Assembly: GCA_030374765.1 (NCBI GenBank)
Contig: JARGXX010000115.1
Span: 1,116,001 to 1,180,000, forward strand
Origin: Agarophyton chilense
Lineage: Eukaryota; Rhodophyta; Florideophyceae; Gracilariales; Gracilariaceae
Direction of reading: 5' to 3'
Length of the DNA stretch: 64,000 nt
Position numbers and translations under genes: made by a program. Within the stretch, counting starts at the first letter, position 1, and each line of letters opens with the position of its first letter. Under the pieces are notes generated by a model, which worked only from the letters and a program-made list of their open reading frames with translations, ran no database searches and was not told where the DNA came from. This document shows, piece by piece, positions 9,886-20,375 of the stretch.

Positions 9886-11556
9886 CTGCTTCGAATTTTC
9901 CGATATCTCTCAATGGATCTCTTATGACGGTACATGCAAAGAAGGAGGAGCGTGTGGTAGGTATCGCTTGATCATCATCTACAGAGCTCCCTGGGCCAAA
10001 CAAATACAACATCACCTGCTCAGCTTCAGTGAGATGCTGTGTTTCTTCTTCGTATGCCGTGTCGGGTGCATCGTCTACAAGTAAATCTTCTAGAATACCT
10101 TCCTGCAATTCTTCGGCTAGAGTCCCCTCTGGTACCAGTCGTATATGCTTGGATGCCACCTTCATGTGTGGGACACGATTAGAACGCCGAAATTTAACGT
10201 ATTAGGGGCTACATTCGATGACAACAGCTTTAACCAAACGAAGAGGTTCGTTTTGTTTGGAAGTATTGAAATACACCAAGACAGAATTACCATGTACTAT
10301 CGAATGCGGTGGTATCAAATGATTGTCGTGTGACTTCAGCGCTTTCCGAAGCGCCCGGACTGCTGCCGTACATTTGTGTGCTTTGAGGAGCTTCTCTGGT
10401 ACACGATTTGTTGGTACTCCGAGTAGTGATGGAGAGTACCCCCTCGCGAGCCGGAACGAGCTCAGGGTCGAATTGCCATGGAAGAGGTTTGTCAAGAACG
10501 ACGCACGAGCAACAAGTGTCGTAGGTGAGGCCGTCGTTACTTCTTTCGAAATGCGGGCGAGAACAGACTTCAACAATCCGTTATTCCTTTCTACCTTCCC
10601 GTTCTTAGAGAAATAACGGGCTGGGCGATGTTATATCTTGATATTGTCAGAAAACAGAAGCTTGGCGAGGACGGGTTTGGTAAAATCGGGGCCAGCGCTA
10701 AACGACTTCCGTGCTCCATGATGATATATCCATTCAGTTTCCAGCCTGTTAGTTAATTCATGTGCGTCTTTCTTTGTGACAATTACGCGCTCGCCATAGC
10801 TGGTTCCAGAGTAAATGATGTTCAGAACTTCATTCTTCTCGTCGCGAATATAAGTCACAAGGAAGTCTGCCTATATTGTTTGATTAAATGCTTCGTTCAC
10901 ATGGCTGATGGAGATCTTCCTACGCGGTGCTGGTCTACCGGTTGAAGTGCATATGTCGAAGCATCATAGATGGCATCGCATGTCTGCGAGAGCCTGTCGT
11001 CCATCTTATCTGCGTCGTCGAGTATGGCTTTCATTTCCGTTGAAGTGGCATGCGTGAAGCGGTGGATATTTCTCAAAGCGTTCTTATCTATATGCCGGCC
11101 AGAGTTTCCAAGCAGTGAGTGTATAGTGCACGCAACGTGCGGAATAATTTCTATACGAAGTCTGTTATTCTCAGTTTTGTCTTGTCCAATGTATGTAAAA
11201 AAATGTACGTTCAGCTGTATCAAATGGCCGTTTAAAGCAGAATGTTGGCGGGGTATCACTATTCAACATATTAGAATACTGCTTCACATCTAATCCAATT
11301 AAAAGTGGAGATGACCCATGGACTAGGTCAAAGGGAATGCTGGTCAGGAGACCATTAATGTCGTTGATCACAAGGTACCATGTACATACAATGGGCTTTG
11401 CATTTGCAGCTTCATCACCCCAGCCATGCATATACTGATCTTTTGGAGGGTCCAATGTGATTTCGATACCCAATGCGTCACAAAGTGCTGTTGCATTTTC
11501 AGTACAGCCAGTCGAAGTTGGTGCTTCTTCGTCTAGGATGGGATTGAGTTCGGGGT
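9886..11556 (-). pseudogene. pol: Copia-like protease-integrase remnant
   Basis: Decayed frames on the minus strand. Protease lies at about 11171-11556: an APTSTG segment occupies the active-site region but the Asp-Ser/Thr-Gly triad reads LDEEA, and LLIGLDV follows downstream. The GAG-pre-integrase zinc finger is at 10897-11259 (NIHRFTHAT, then QTC). The integrase core is at about 10300-10858 (VTYIRDE; SAGPDFTKP, where SADPEF-like would be expected, so the second Asp may be Gly; then KNGKVERNN with the catalytic Glu). The post-integrase linker is at 9886-10165. At least four frame changes separate these blocks, so it is not functional. Confidence 0.7.
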
Positions 11557-12277
11557 TGTAGTATCCGCTCTGACGGAGAGAGCAGACACCTGCGACAGCG
11601 TTCGGACTGCCGATGGGTCGGTTGCGGCGAAGGAAAAGGGGTGGTAGAGCTACAACACCAGCGAGCTGGAAGTGGGGTGTAAGGCCACTACTCGCCAGCT
11701 AGGGTGAACAGTGCAACTGTAAAACGTTGATGGAACGTAGGTACGAGACGGCTCTTGAAGTGGTTTGGGGGCTGACTATCTATTATAGCTCGTCCGGATC
11801 TCCGGTTAAGGAATCCCAAGCGAGGAACAGAATAGTCCTGATGCCCATGTGTCTCCTTTACTTGGAGTCGGCGCTCACCTCTGATACACTATATACTATG
11901 TACCAGGGTGAGTGCCCAAATAAATATATAAATAATACCCAGTGGTCAGCCACTTAGCCAAACCACTGTATGGGTATGGTCCCTAATGGACGTCTATCTA
12001 CAAAGGGTAGTAAATCCCTCAACGTGGATCTCCACTACATGCGCCGTTGCCAATATAGCATTCCCCTAGGAAGGGTCGCAACTTTGCGCGCGCCGTGGTA
12101 AGCCACTCGATCCATGACGCCACGTGTTCCACTAAGACATTCTGCCTCTAAACATCCTATGCGGGATGCCGTTTCATATCACAATACTGATGATATCACT
12201 CACTTATGAGTTCCAACCGCAACTTCGCGAAAAACCAACCTATCGGATTTCCCGACATAGTAGGATACTACAGGGGT
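11552..12277. repeat. Solo LTR (716 bp) with GGGGT target duplications
   Basis: LTR 11557-12272 starts TGTAGTATCC and ends GGATACTACA, a perfect 10-bp terminal inverted repeat. It is flanked by GGGGT at 11552-11556 and 12273-12277. Removing it rejoins the copia-like reading on the minus strand. The first bases resemble the element 2 LTR (TGTAGTATAG), so it may come from a related family; its internal sequence is different by eye. Confidence 0.9.
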
Positions 12278-12428
12278 GGAGCGCACTCGACCTCACTGCT
12301 GAAAAAGCGATGTAGACAGCGAATTCTGTTTGACTTCATCAGCTTTTGGTGGGTCAGTGTCAGCGACCCTGGATGACCTTGGTACTGAACCTTCGGAGCT
12401 TTTGTTTACTCTTATCTTCTCGCGACAT

Positions 12429-13397
12429 TCATATCGATCTTTGTATCAATGACCAGTTTCTCCACAAGCACGACATAAGGTTTCTTCTTTCAGTTTTTTT
12501 AATGAACTGGCTCCGGCTCGGATAGTAATGGCTCGTGCATGTTCCTAGCATAGAACCATGGGATCTATGAGATAAAACTGGCGTGATCTTCGGTTGAATA
12601 TCGTCCACGTGTGATAACGACACTCGTGCGTCCTCCATGGTGAACATCGGTGCATGGAAGCGTTGACGATCTTGGGTGTCCTTCAAAGCCTCCTTAAGTT
12701 TCTCCTGCACCGACCTGCAGTCGTTTTCACCAGTCTTCTCGGACATGGTTATCACATCTGATACGACTTTCAATTCTGTTCCATACAAAGCGATCTCTGT
12801 CAAAGTGTGTGAGCTCACTGGTGTGGCTTTTGAGATGAGCTGAAAAATGAGAGCATTCATCTTATCTGGGGTGCGATGCGCGTTACGAAGCATAAGTATG
12901 GCGAATTGTCGACTAGTGGCGTCATTAATCCTCGTCCTATTGTTCGTGTACTTTGTCACAGTACTTTTAAATCTACTAGCATAAAATGACACAGACTCGT
13001 CAGTTTGACGAATGCAGTTCGGCATAGAGTTCAGTAAGTCTACCTCTCGCTTGATGGTTTCCGTTAGGCTATCCTTTGCGATCGCATCCAATTTTGCTTC
13101 CACCAGCTTTTGGTTGTTAGTGTCATCTGGACTTCCGTCCAAACACAAAGTACCTGATCTCTCCGACTTCTTCAGCAAGTCTTGGGCAGATTTGTCACAG
13201 CACATATAGATAAAATACCCTGATTCTTCACAGATACCCTTCGCTTTCGTATCAATGTTAGAGAATCGGTTCATCATCTTCATCCAATGGCGCAAAGCGC
13301 CACGATACCGATATTCTGATGTCCTTTCAGTAACAAAATGTGGGGCTGAGTTGAAGTTTCCACTCGTCCCTGTAGATGCAATCCCTTGCGCGCCCAT
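12429..13397 (-). pseudogene. gag: Copia-like Gag (322 codons) with broken zinc knuckle
   Basis: The largest frame of the minus-strand copia relic. ATG at 13397 is followed by a helical Gag-like region: RYRGALRHWMKMM near the N-terminus, then a Lys/Glu/Asp-rich stretch with SVSFYASRFKSTV, typical of copia Gag helices. The zinc knuckle lies in a neighbouring frame at about 12430-12480 (CRACGETGH), so the end of the ORF is frameshifted. A TGA directly follows that His where Trp would be expected. The frame is otherwise long and stop-free, so the element is decayed but not ancient. Confidence 0.65.
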
Positions 13398-14150
13398 AAC
13401 TGTTAGATCCTATAAAATGTTGTGGGACATGTTGATTAAGAGGATCTCGTATACGTGGGGTACTATCTACCCATGTTATCTGACATAAGCGAACTCGTTA
13501 AGCACAAGACTTGGCCGGTCTCCTTTCTGCCGTTGCCATTCTTTTATTCCACACCCAGGCTAGGTGTCTATATCATTTTGCTTGTGCCCATTGACATGGG
13601 CTGCGTCTCATGCCAGGGCGCTAAAAATATCAACGGGCGCTATTGCCCACTTAAGCTTGCATTGGTGAATGCGGCATGATTCAGGCCAATCTCTCTCATT
13701 CAGCGGAGCACTATGCAAGTGCTATACGTTAGCTTGTACTGACTGTCTCTTACAACTGTACATCATACTTTTGTTCTTCATCAGCCACAGTTTTACTTCG
13801 GTTGATAGGCGTTATGCCACGAACTGCGTAGTGCAAGAACAGAATAGAAAAATTCAGATAAAATTGGCACCGATTCGTAGTCTCCGTAGCAAACAGAACA
13901 ATGCAGGGCACACCTTATGAAAAAGTTCATTGCGACGTCACTTGAAGTTGCCTTGAGCGTAGTCGTTGAAAGCATATATTAATAGTGCACCAAGAGGTAT
14001 CATTGTTACTTTTAGCAATACCAATGACTATTGTGAAAGATTAGAGAAAAACGTAGCTTACGATCGCATTCTGCACAGCAAATATGAAACGAAGTCTGAC
14101 AAACAGTATCGAGGACACGGCGTTGTGTCATACGTTAAAGCTACAAGGGC
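13398..14150. other. Intergenic, nothing assigned
   Basis: Probably contains the leader and 5' LTR of the copia-like element on the minus strand, but I found no paired LTR copy or target duplication to define it. Small ORFs here have no recognisable content. Confidence 0.4.
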
Positions 14151-14469
14151 ATGAAAAAGCAGCACACATTAAACGAGCGCTGCCAGAAATTAAAAGAATT
14201 TAACGTGCGCAACGGCTTTGAGCCGATCGATACAAGAACATTTCTCAATGCCCTATTACAAGAAATGTTTTACGGAACGACTATTATGTATTGGGTGACC
14301 TGGGTTTCGGAAAAGGAATTTACAGTACACAGTCAGTTGTAGAAATCTGTTCACTCCTTGTGGCCGAACTCCCCGAAAAAAGCCATTTGAGAAAAAATTG
14401 CTTCTCCAATGTCTAGGTCCTATAGCAAGGACAAATGTCCTCGAAATGGCGGGTAAATGGTAGATCATC

Positions 14470-14960
14470 TATTGCTGCAGGCGCAGGTGTTCCGGTTCTC
14501 GCACACCAACGTGTACAGCACATCCCTCTTTTCTACGAACGCCATTCATCCTCTCGATTTCTCCCCGTTCTGCCTCAAGCACCGCCACCCCCGCCGCCGC
14601 TGCACCGCTCCGTGCCACCCCCTGCTAGGAAGGGGACGAGAACGGATCAAGTACGGGGTGTAACATACGTAAGAAAAAGCGTAGGAGACATATTCCTGCC
14701 AACCACCAGGCGCAGGAGCTTGAGGAATATGGATCATCGCTTGTCAGAGCCGAATTTGCGCGCATCGAACTCGATCGCAAACGGTTCAAGTACGAAAAGG
14801 AGCAGCATGAGGTGAAAAAAGATGGAGAGAGCTGTCGAATGTGAGGCTGACCGACAGATAAGAAAGAAAGAGCGCAGGATGCAAAAAACCTCAACCTCCA
14901 GAAGCACAAGATGCTTATCGACGCGATAATCTCTAGAATTGACAAAAATCGGCCTTGTCG
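14470..14960 (+). pseudogene. Harbinger accessory ORF relic, basic and coiled-coil
   Basis: In one plus frame a Pro-rich stretch (PPPPPP) is followed, after a frame change, by a basic KKKRRR cluster and a charged helix (SSLVRAEFARIELDRKRF, then KYEKEQHEVKK). Harbinger accessory (Myb/SANT or trihelix) proteins commonly end this way. The DNA-binding domain itself is not recognisable here, and stops and frame changes interrupt the reading. Confidence 0.35.
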
Positions 14961-15097
14961 GCGCGTTTTTAGAGAGTTTGACGTGCTAGCGCGCAGCGTT
15001 ATGCCTCGGCTTATGCCCTCCTCGCCAACTTTCTCTTCGCTGCGCGAAGCTCGCGGCGAGATAGATTTTTCGTCTTCGGTTCATTCAAGGTGTATGT

Positions 15098-15727
15098 CTA
15101 GTCCTTATGGCTGGAGTACTCATCCAGGGACGGAGACATAAAAGCAAAGTAATGGAAAAGCGTATTACGATACACACAGTTTCTCAAGTTTCTCAATAGC
15201 ATAGCGCATAGGTTCAACGCTCCCACAGGAGACTTTTCGACTCTCATCTTCCTCCGATAGATTATTGCGCTCCAGTAAGGCTTGACAATCTTCATAAAGT
15301 ATTTTACTGTTACCCGGACGGACGACATGGACTTGTTGAATGCTTTAAAGTACGAACTGAGCCATGCATTTTGTAATGAAGTTTGTGGAAACGTTCTCTC
15401 GTTGTATTTCACATCCCCAAATACGCAAAAGTACATCCCATCAACATCCAGTAGAGACTTCAGCTATGTGTCGTTGTCGCTTTGCAATTATAGCGTCCAG
15501 TCATGCCTTTCACCTTCCATTGGTCTTGCGGCATGCAGAACCAACCCATCCGTGGCGGTGACGGCTTGGAGCTTAAGAGCATGCTTGCGCTTGTGGCCGT
15601 TGTAAGCCTCATTTCGCACTGCGGACTCGTTCGAACAGGCGATCGCTATCACTTTTCCGTCTATAAACGCTACGCAGTTTTCTAGGGCGTTGCATTTGTC
15701 GAACGCTGCCTCAGAGTATATCTGCAC
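15098..15727 (-). pseudogene. PIF/Harbinger transposase relic (DDE_Tnp_4 type)
   Basis: The frame at 15488-15727 reads CVAFIDGKVIAIACS, YNGHKRKHALKLQAV, DGLVLHA and MEGERHDW, the signature DDE core of PIF/Harbinger transposases (first Asp in FIDG, second in the ERHD block). A second frame, 15098-15436, holds the C-terminal part: FNKSMSSVRVTVKYF and SPSLDEYSS. The two frames are joined through stops and at least one frameshift. The enzyme would cut and paste the element at TA-rich trinucleotide targets; this copy cannot be active. Confidence 0.75.
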
Positions 15728-15780
15728 TCGCTCTGCTATAACGAAGGGGCTAAATTCTCTTATTATTAGATGCTAGGGTT

Positions 15781-17479
15781 CCTCCAAAGACCTCTCTACT
15801 CCTTTCCAAAATATTTATGAGGTGTGCCCCATGCTTAAAAAAACATATTCCAGGTCCCTCCACCGCAAGAGAGAGGCCAGACGACGAAGCACTACGCTGG
15901 TTACCAGCGCGGGGTCACAAGCATACCTAACTTGCGATGTCCTAGTGATGTTTAAAGGCCATTAAATAGCCGCTACTGAATGTGAAACGTCGCTCTCGTG
16001 GACGCGAAGGAGAAAAAGGCGGCCCAGATCGGTCAGAGCGATAAAGTTGAAAGAGAAGTCGCTTAGAGAACTACAATTTTTGCAGCAAAGAAACCTTTCA
16101 CCTTCTTCACGTTGCAGCACGTAGAGTTGCTCCAGTGACATCAGAGCTAAGGTCTTGCTAGAAAGAGACCACGGGTGTGGTCCTCCGTCGAGATATGGCC
16201 TTAACGATTGCCATCAACGTCTGTCGGCGCACGCATGCCAGTGACCTAGAGTGGTCTCGCAGTCAACCGGCAGGCATAGCTGCGGGGGTTTGGTAGGATA
16301 CGGTGCATGTGCGAAGTATTACAGATTACGAACGTGAAGGGTTGCGATCAAATACTCACAAGCTTGCCGGCAACAGTTATTGCGTAAGTGCCTATTCTGT
16401 CTGATCTTGTAGGTCGCTAGGGTGAGTCTTCTGAGTGAGGAGCGTCGTGGTCTCATTTTGAATTGAGATGCGCATGGCTTAATTTATTATATTTTATTAA
16501 GTCACACGGTGCGCTGTGCAAATTTGTGGCACAGCGCGCTCGCAACGCCGCATATATTGTAGCTCTCGCATTGCGCGACAAGACGGTGAGAGAAGAGAGG
16601 TAGCAAAAAGGAGAAATATCAGTAAATAAGGTCGTTAGACAATTTACTGTTCAAACGCGAAGAGACGCGTTTGTTCTCTCCCCTCGTTGCGCTCGCTTTT
16701 ATCACGTTGATTGTGCAACGTGACGATTGCAACGCACAACGAACCGCGTTCAAACGATAGATCTCGTACCGAAAATGGAACTTTCGCTGTAATGGGATTT
16801 GTCAATGCCATTACAACGACATGCGAAATGTGAAGCAGAAATGCTCAGGGTGTAAAGCGTTAAATGCCCAAATGTAAAGCTTTTTTCATAGAAGAACAAG
16901 TTCAAATGAAGGCTCTTTATACCGACAGAAGTCGCTGCAAAGCATCGAAACGCCGCTCACTCGTTCTAAAGTGGCCATTGGCCAGTTTTCAAAACCCAAC
17001 TTTGGCACTGACACGAAAAATCAATGAGAAAAGATCTCAAAAAAGAGAGCTGAAGATACGCGTCATATCAAAATCACTATTTTCTACAGTCTTATTTGGC
17101 TTTTACTTTAAAAAACACTCTCAATTTACAATTATTTACTTCAACTGCGAAAAGTGCTTCAAGAAACCTAAAAACTTCTCAGTAAAAGAAGGAAACTTCG
17201 TCTTGTTTAATCCACAATATTACCAGGCAATTTATTTAAAATCCAATGCAATTTAAATCTTTCTACACGCATGAATAGAATGTAGGCGTACAGGATGGTT
17301 TAAAATTTTTGGCAAAGACTGTCTAGATAGAAAATTGCAATACTGCCATGAAATTAAACACGCTGAACTTTTTTTTTCAAACAGAAAAATGGTACATTTT
17401 CAATGATGGTTTGGAGCTTCGCGTTACAATATGCGAAGGGTTCGTCATTTGTTATGAAGGTTAATATAAACTCAGATCC
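15781..17479. other. Intergenic, no gene supported
   Basis: No gene supported. Contains a 9-bp perfect inverted repeat, GCGCTGTGC at 16511-16519 and GCACAGCGC at 16529-16537. The 130-codon ORF at 16864-17256 is Lys/Phe/Asn-rich with no recognisable domain and is probably fortuitous in AT-rich DNA. Confidence 0.5.
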
Positions 17480-17484
17480 GTTTG

Positions 17485-18023
17485 TGTAGTATAGTGAATC
17501 CGAGCGGGTTGTCAGGTAAGAAGGGCGTGGTCAGGACTGAGTGCAAGTGGCCTGGTCGCACACGTGTGCGAAGATGGCACACCGGACGAACATGTACAGT
17601 AGGTTAACACGTAGCATAGTTGTAGGTAGTTGGCGTCCTCCACCCCGTGATATTTCCGCCACGTGGGTGCAAGCGCCTCCACGGACTGTAATGCGGGTTG
17701 CAGCTCGGAGGTGCACACTACTTATGCACCTCCGCTTCCCGCCACCCTCCAACCTAGTCTAAGTATCGTTTCTAAAGCAGACCTGAAGCTTTACTCCGCA
17801 CGGAATATCTACAGGTTTACAAGCTGTTCGGACTCTTCGCGCGTACCTCGATCGCGCCTGACGTTACCAACCGCCTAGTTTCCCTACGACCGCCCGGTGC
17901 TGGCGCTCGTCTCCACGTGTCACCGTTCCCCGACCGGCCTCGTGTGACACGCACGCCCCGCTTACGGACTCCGCACGGATCGCGCCTCTAGGAAACTTAC
18001 ACGCCTTTCGGCGCTATCTCACA
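17485..18023 (+). repeat. 5' LTR of element 2
   Basis: 539 bp, TGTAGTATAG to GCTATCTCACA. Its right border is fixed by the adjoining PBS and by alignment with the 3' LTR. Confidence 0.96.
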
Positions 18024-18024
18024 T

Positions 18025-18042
18025 TGGTCTCCCGACTTAGAA
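18025..18042 (+). other. Primer binding site of element 2
   Basis: TGGTCTCCCGACTTAGAA begins one base after the LTR. The pairing tRNA 3' end would read TCGGGAGACCA. It is not the common initiator-Met PBS (TGGTATCAGAGC); I cannot name the tRNA. Confidence 0.75.
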
Positions 18043-18097
18043 GCGGGATTCGTGTTTACCGAACAGGTTAGATCAGATCTGGAAAAGGAGTCACGCG

Positions 18098-20375
18098 ATG
18101 CAGTCCCGTGACGCAAACGTGGATTCGACCGCACGGGTTGATGTCGAAAAAGAATTGGCTCCGTCCGGCGAGCCACCCCCGCAGACCGCTTCGGGCACCG
18201 CTTCGGTTAGCCACCGCAGCACCCACAGCACTTCACCTACCCTGGAATTCCCCCTAGGGAACCCCGAGGTTCTCGTCCGAATAACCTCGAGGCCCCCTCG
18301 GCCCTCCGCTTCCTCATCCGCACGGTACGAAAGCCCTCCAGTGAGTTCGGCCGCTGCAGGGGCTGCCCAGCAGTCCCCCGCTCCGATCGGACAGAACCCT
18401 CCGAATAGCCCTCTGCGGACGCTTGCAGAACCGTGGAAGGAAATTGAACCGTATTGGCACTATAAGTTCAAGACCGAGATCGAGTCCCGTGTTCCCGTTC
18501 GGGTTGAGCGTTATCTGCACGAGCGCCTATCGGAGTTGCTCTCCGAAATGATCTCCCCGATGGTGTGCGAGACCGTCGAAGAGGTGCTGCAGCAGTTGAC
18601 ACCAATCGGGTTTGGAAAAGGAAATAAGGAAGACCGACCGGCAGTTTACACGGCAACAGCAACGTTGCCACCCCTCTCAAAGTTTTCAATTGGCCGCCCG
18701 GACGTAGCTCCAGACCACGAACCCGAACGGATCCTGGAACCACATGAAGGGGGACAGCAGAGTGCCCCAATGGTCCCAGCCCGTCCGGTTAATTCACGCC
18801 GAGATGATCTGAATGGAGATTCAGACGACTCTTCCTCTGATGACGTGGGAAGAGGCCGCCGCAAGAAGGGCGGTAGGGCTGATTCCAACTCCGATTCGGA
18901 TCGCCACCGTCGCGCGCGGAAGAGCCGTCGTCGTAGATAGAAACGACGCTCCTCCGATTCGGACACTGATTCTGACCGCTCGGATAGTTCGGATGCCGTT
19001 TACCGGACTGACAGTGACTCTGATTCAAACCGTTCTGATCGCAGAAGACGCTCCGACCGGTATCGTTCCCGTTCGGAGAAATCTGCACCCAGGCGCATCA
19101 AGCCGCTGAACGAACTGTTCACCAAGGTGGTGGACTACCGTACGTACCGGCTCAACGACCGTAGTTGGAAGTACAAATCGAAGGTAGCGCGGGGAATCGC
19201 GCGCTACCAAAAGAAGTTGAATGTCCAGATGTAGGGACATTCCTTCTCCGGAGCTGACGCTATTTCAGTTCTGAACTTCTTGCAGCGGTAGAAAACCGCC
19301 TGCAACCACAACGGACTGTCCGAGGGAGCAGTGCTCTGGTGCTTCCAATTCTACCTGACCGGACCGTCTCACGCGTTGATCCAGTCTCGCCTCTTGGGAG
19401 AAACGGGCGCCGTTGACGTGCGGCGCAGCGAAATTCTCCGTACGTACTCGGAAGTCCTCAACTTTCTGTTGACTACGTACGCCACGGATGAAGTCATTGC
19501 CGACGCCTACTCGGAGGTTATTCTGTAGCACCAGTCCTCGGGAATGTCCGAAACGGAATACTCTCAGAAACTGTGGACGAAGGCCCTCCGCTGCGGCAAT
19601 GTCTTTTTCCGACCGGAGGTTGAAGTCTATCTTCGTAGAGGGGTTGCTTCCCGCCATACGGGCGAAGGTGAGAAATCATCTCACGTCTCATCCCCACATC
19701 GGATACGACGCACTTGCCCGATACGCCGAGTCCTACGGGGTTACCCACCGCTCGGCTAGACGCCAGTCCGTCTGGACCGAGACACCGCCGGGCACGAAGC
19801 TGATCACTCCCCGGAGTTCCGCACGGAAAGTCCTGAGCGTGGGGACCCCAACGGAGTCCTTTGACACCGACTCGGAAGATGGCGAAGCCATTCTCGCCTT
19901 TGGACGTGGAAGCTCCACCCCGTCGGTCCCGACAACACCGTCGTCGTCGACCTTTTCCAACTCGGGCACATACCGCACGGCGCAAGCTATGACCCCAGGT
20001 ACCGGCCAGACGCCTTCGGTTAGTACGGCACCGCCCGGTCAGTTAGTGAATCGCCCGTGCCGGATTTGTCTCTCGCGAGAGCCCAACTGCTGTCAAATGG
20101 TACGTCAGGGCGTCCGGGAAGACTTACTGGCCGCACGGGAGAGAAACTACCAACTCCGTCGTGAAGAGGGATACTACAACCGTGATGGTACTAATGGCTC
20201 CGCTCGGGTCTCTACTGGCGTACGCTCGGGCAACCCTGCACGGGCTACCCCATTCCGCGCTAGCTCACCCCGGCCGGTTATGCTCATACAGAAAGAGCCC
20301 CCGCGAGCTACGAGTGGCGAGCTACCTCCAGCTCAGCCCGTTATGGAACAGGAAAAAGCCAAGGAGGGCGTGTAG
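18098..20375 (+). pseudogene. gag: Element 2 Gag, four in-frame TAG codons and a +1 slip
   Basis: ATG at 18098 opens the Gag frame. The order is a Pro/Ser-rich start, a helical middle, then a long Ser-Asp/Arg-Ser-rich linker (for example NGDSDDSSSDD, SDTDSDRSDSSD), then the capsid-like domain that aligns with element 1. Stops interrupt one and the same frame at 18938, 19232, 19289 and 19526; all four are TAG. At a T5 run near 19602-19606 one extra T moves the reading into the frame that ends at 20375: RCGNVF continues as SDRRLKSIFVEGL, matching element 1. The zinc knuckle region (CRICLSREPNCC) has lost the canonical His spacing. The C-terminus is Pro/Ser/Thr-rich. Confidence 0.88.

Larger units (their letters stand above)
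9881..13397 (-). mobile_element. Copia-type (Ty1/copia) retrotransposon fragment, minus strand
   Basis: Reading leftward from 13397 the order is gag, zinc knuckle, protease, integrase zinc finger, integrase core, then the post-integrase linker. Integrase directly after protease and before any RT is the copia order. RT and RNase H are absent because element 1 inserted at 9880/9881; if preserved they lie left of the window. A solo LTR (11557-12272) interrupts it between gag and protease. I could not define its own LTR or PBS right of 13397. Confidence 0.8.
14151..15780. mobile_element. Decayed PIF/Harbinger-like DNA transposon
   Basis: Two convergent coding relics: an accessory DNA-binding-type ORF on plus (about 14151-14960) and a DDE transposase on minus (15098-15727). 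This two-gene layout is typical of PIF/Harbinger elements. Terminal inverted repeats were not found, so the limits are approximate. Confidence 0.6.

Noticed and set aside
9333-10084. Overlapping ORFs of 158-210 codons inside and across the element 1 3' LTR
   Set aside because: They recur in the solo LTR with frame-insensitive changes, overlap in three frames, and one runs out into unrelated flanking DNA; LTR sequence, not genes.
13398-13420. CTAACA-type LTR end of the copia relic just before its gag
   Set aside because: No second LTR copy, no matching start within reach and no convincing PBS; border cannot be supported.
16864-17256. 130-codon ORF, Lys/Phe/Asn-rich
   Set aside because: AT-rich composition, no domain, no start or promoter context.
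17531-17878. Small ORFs in the element 2 LTRs
   Set aside because: Present in both LTRs, short, overlapping on both strands; no protein family.
18314-19240. Antisense ORFs opposite element 2 gag
   Set aside because: Short mirror frames of the SD/RS-rich coding sequence; no counterpart in element 1, unlike the long 3' antisense ORF.
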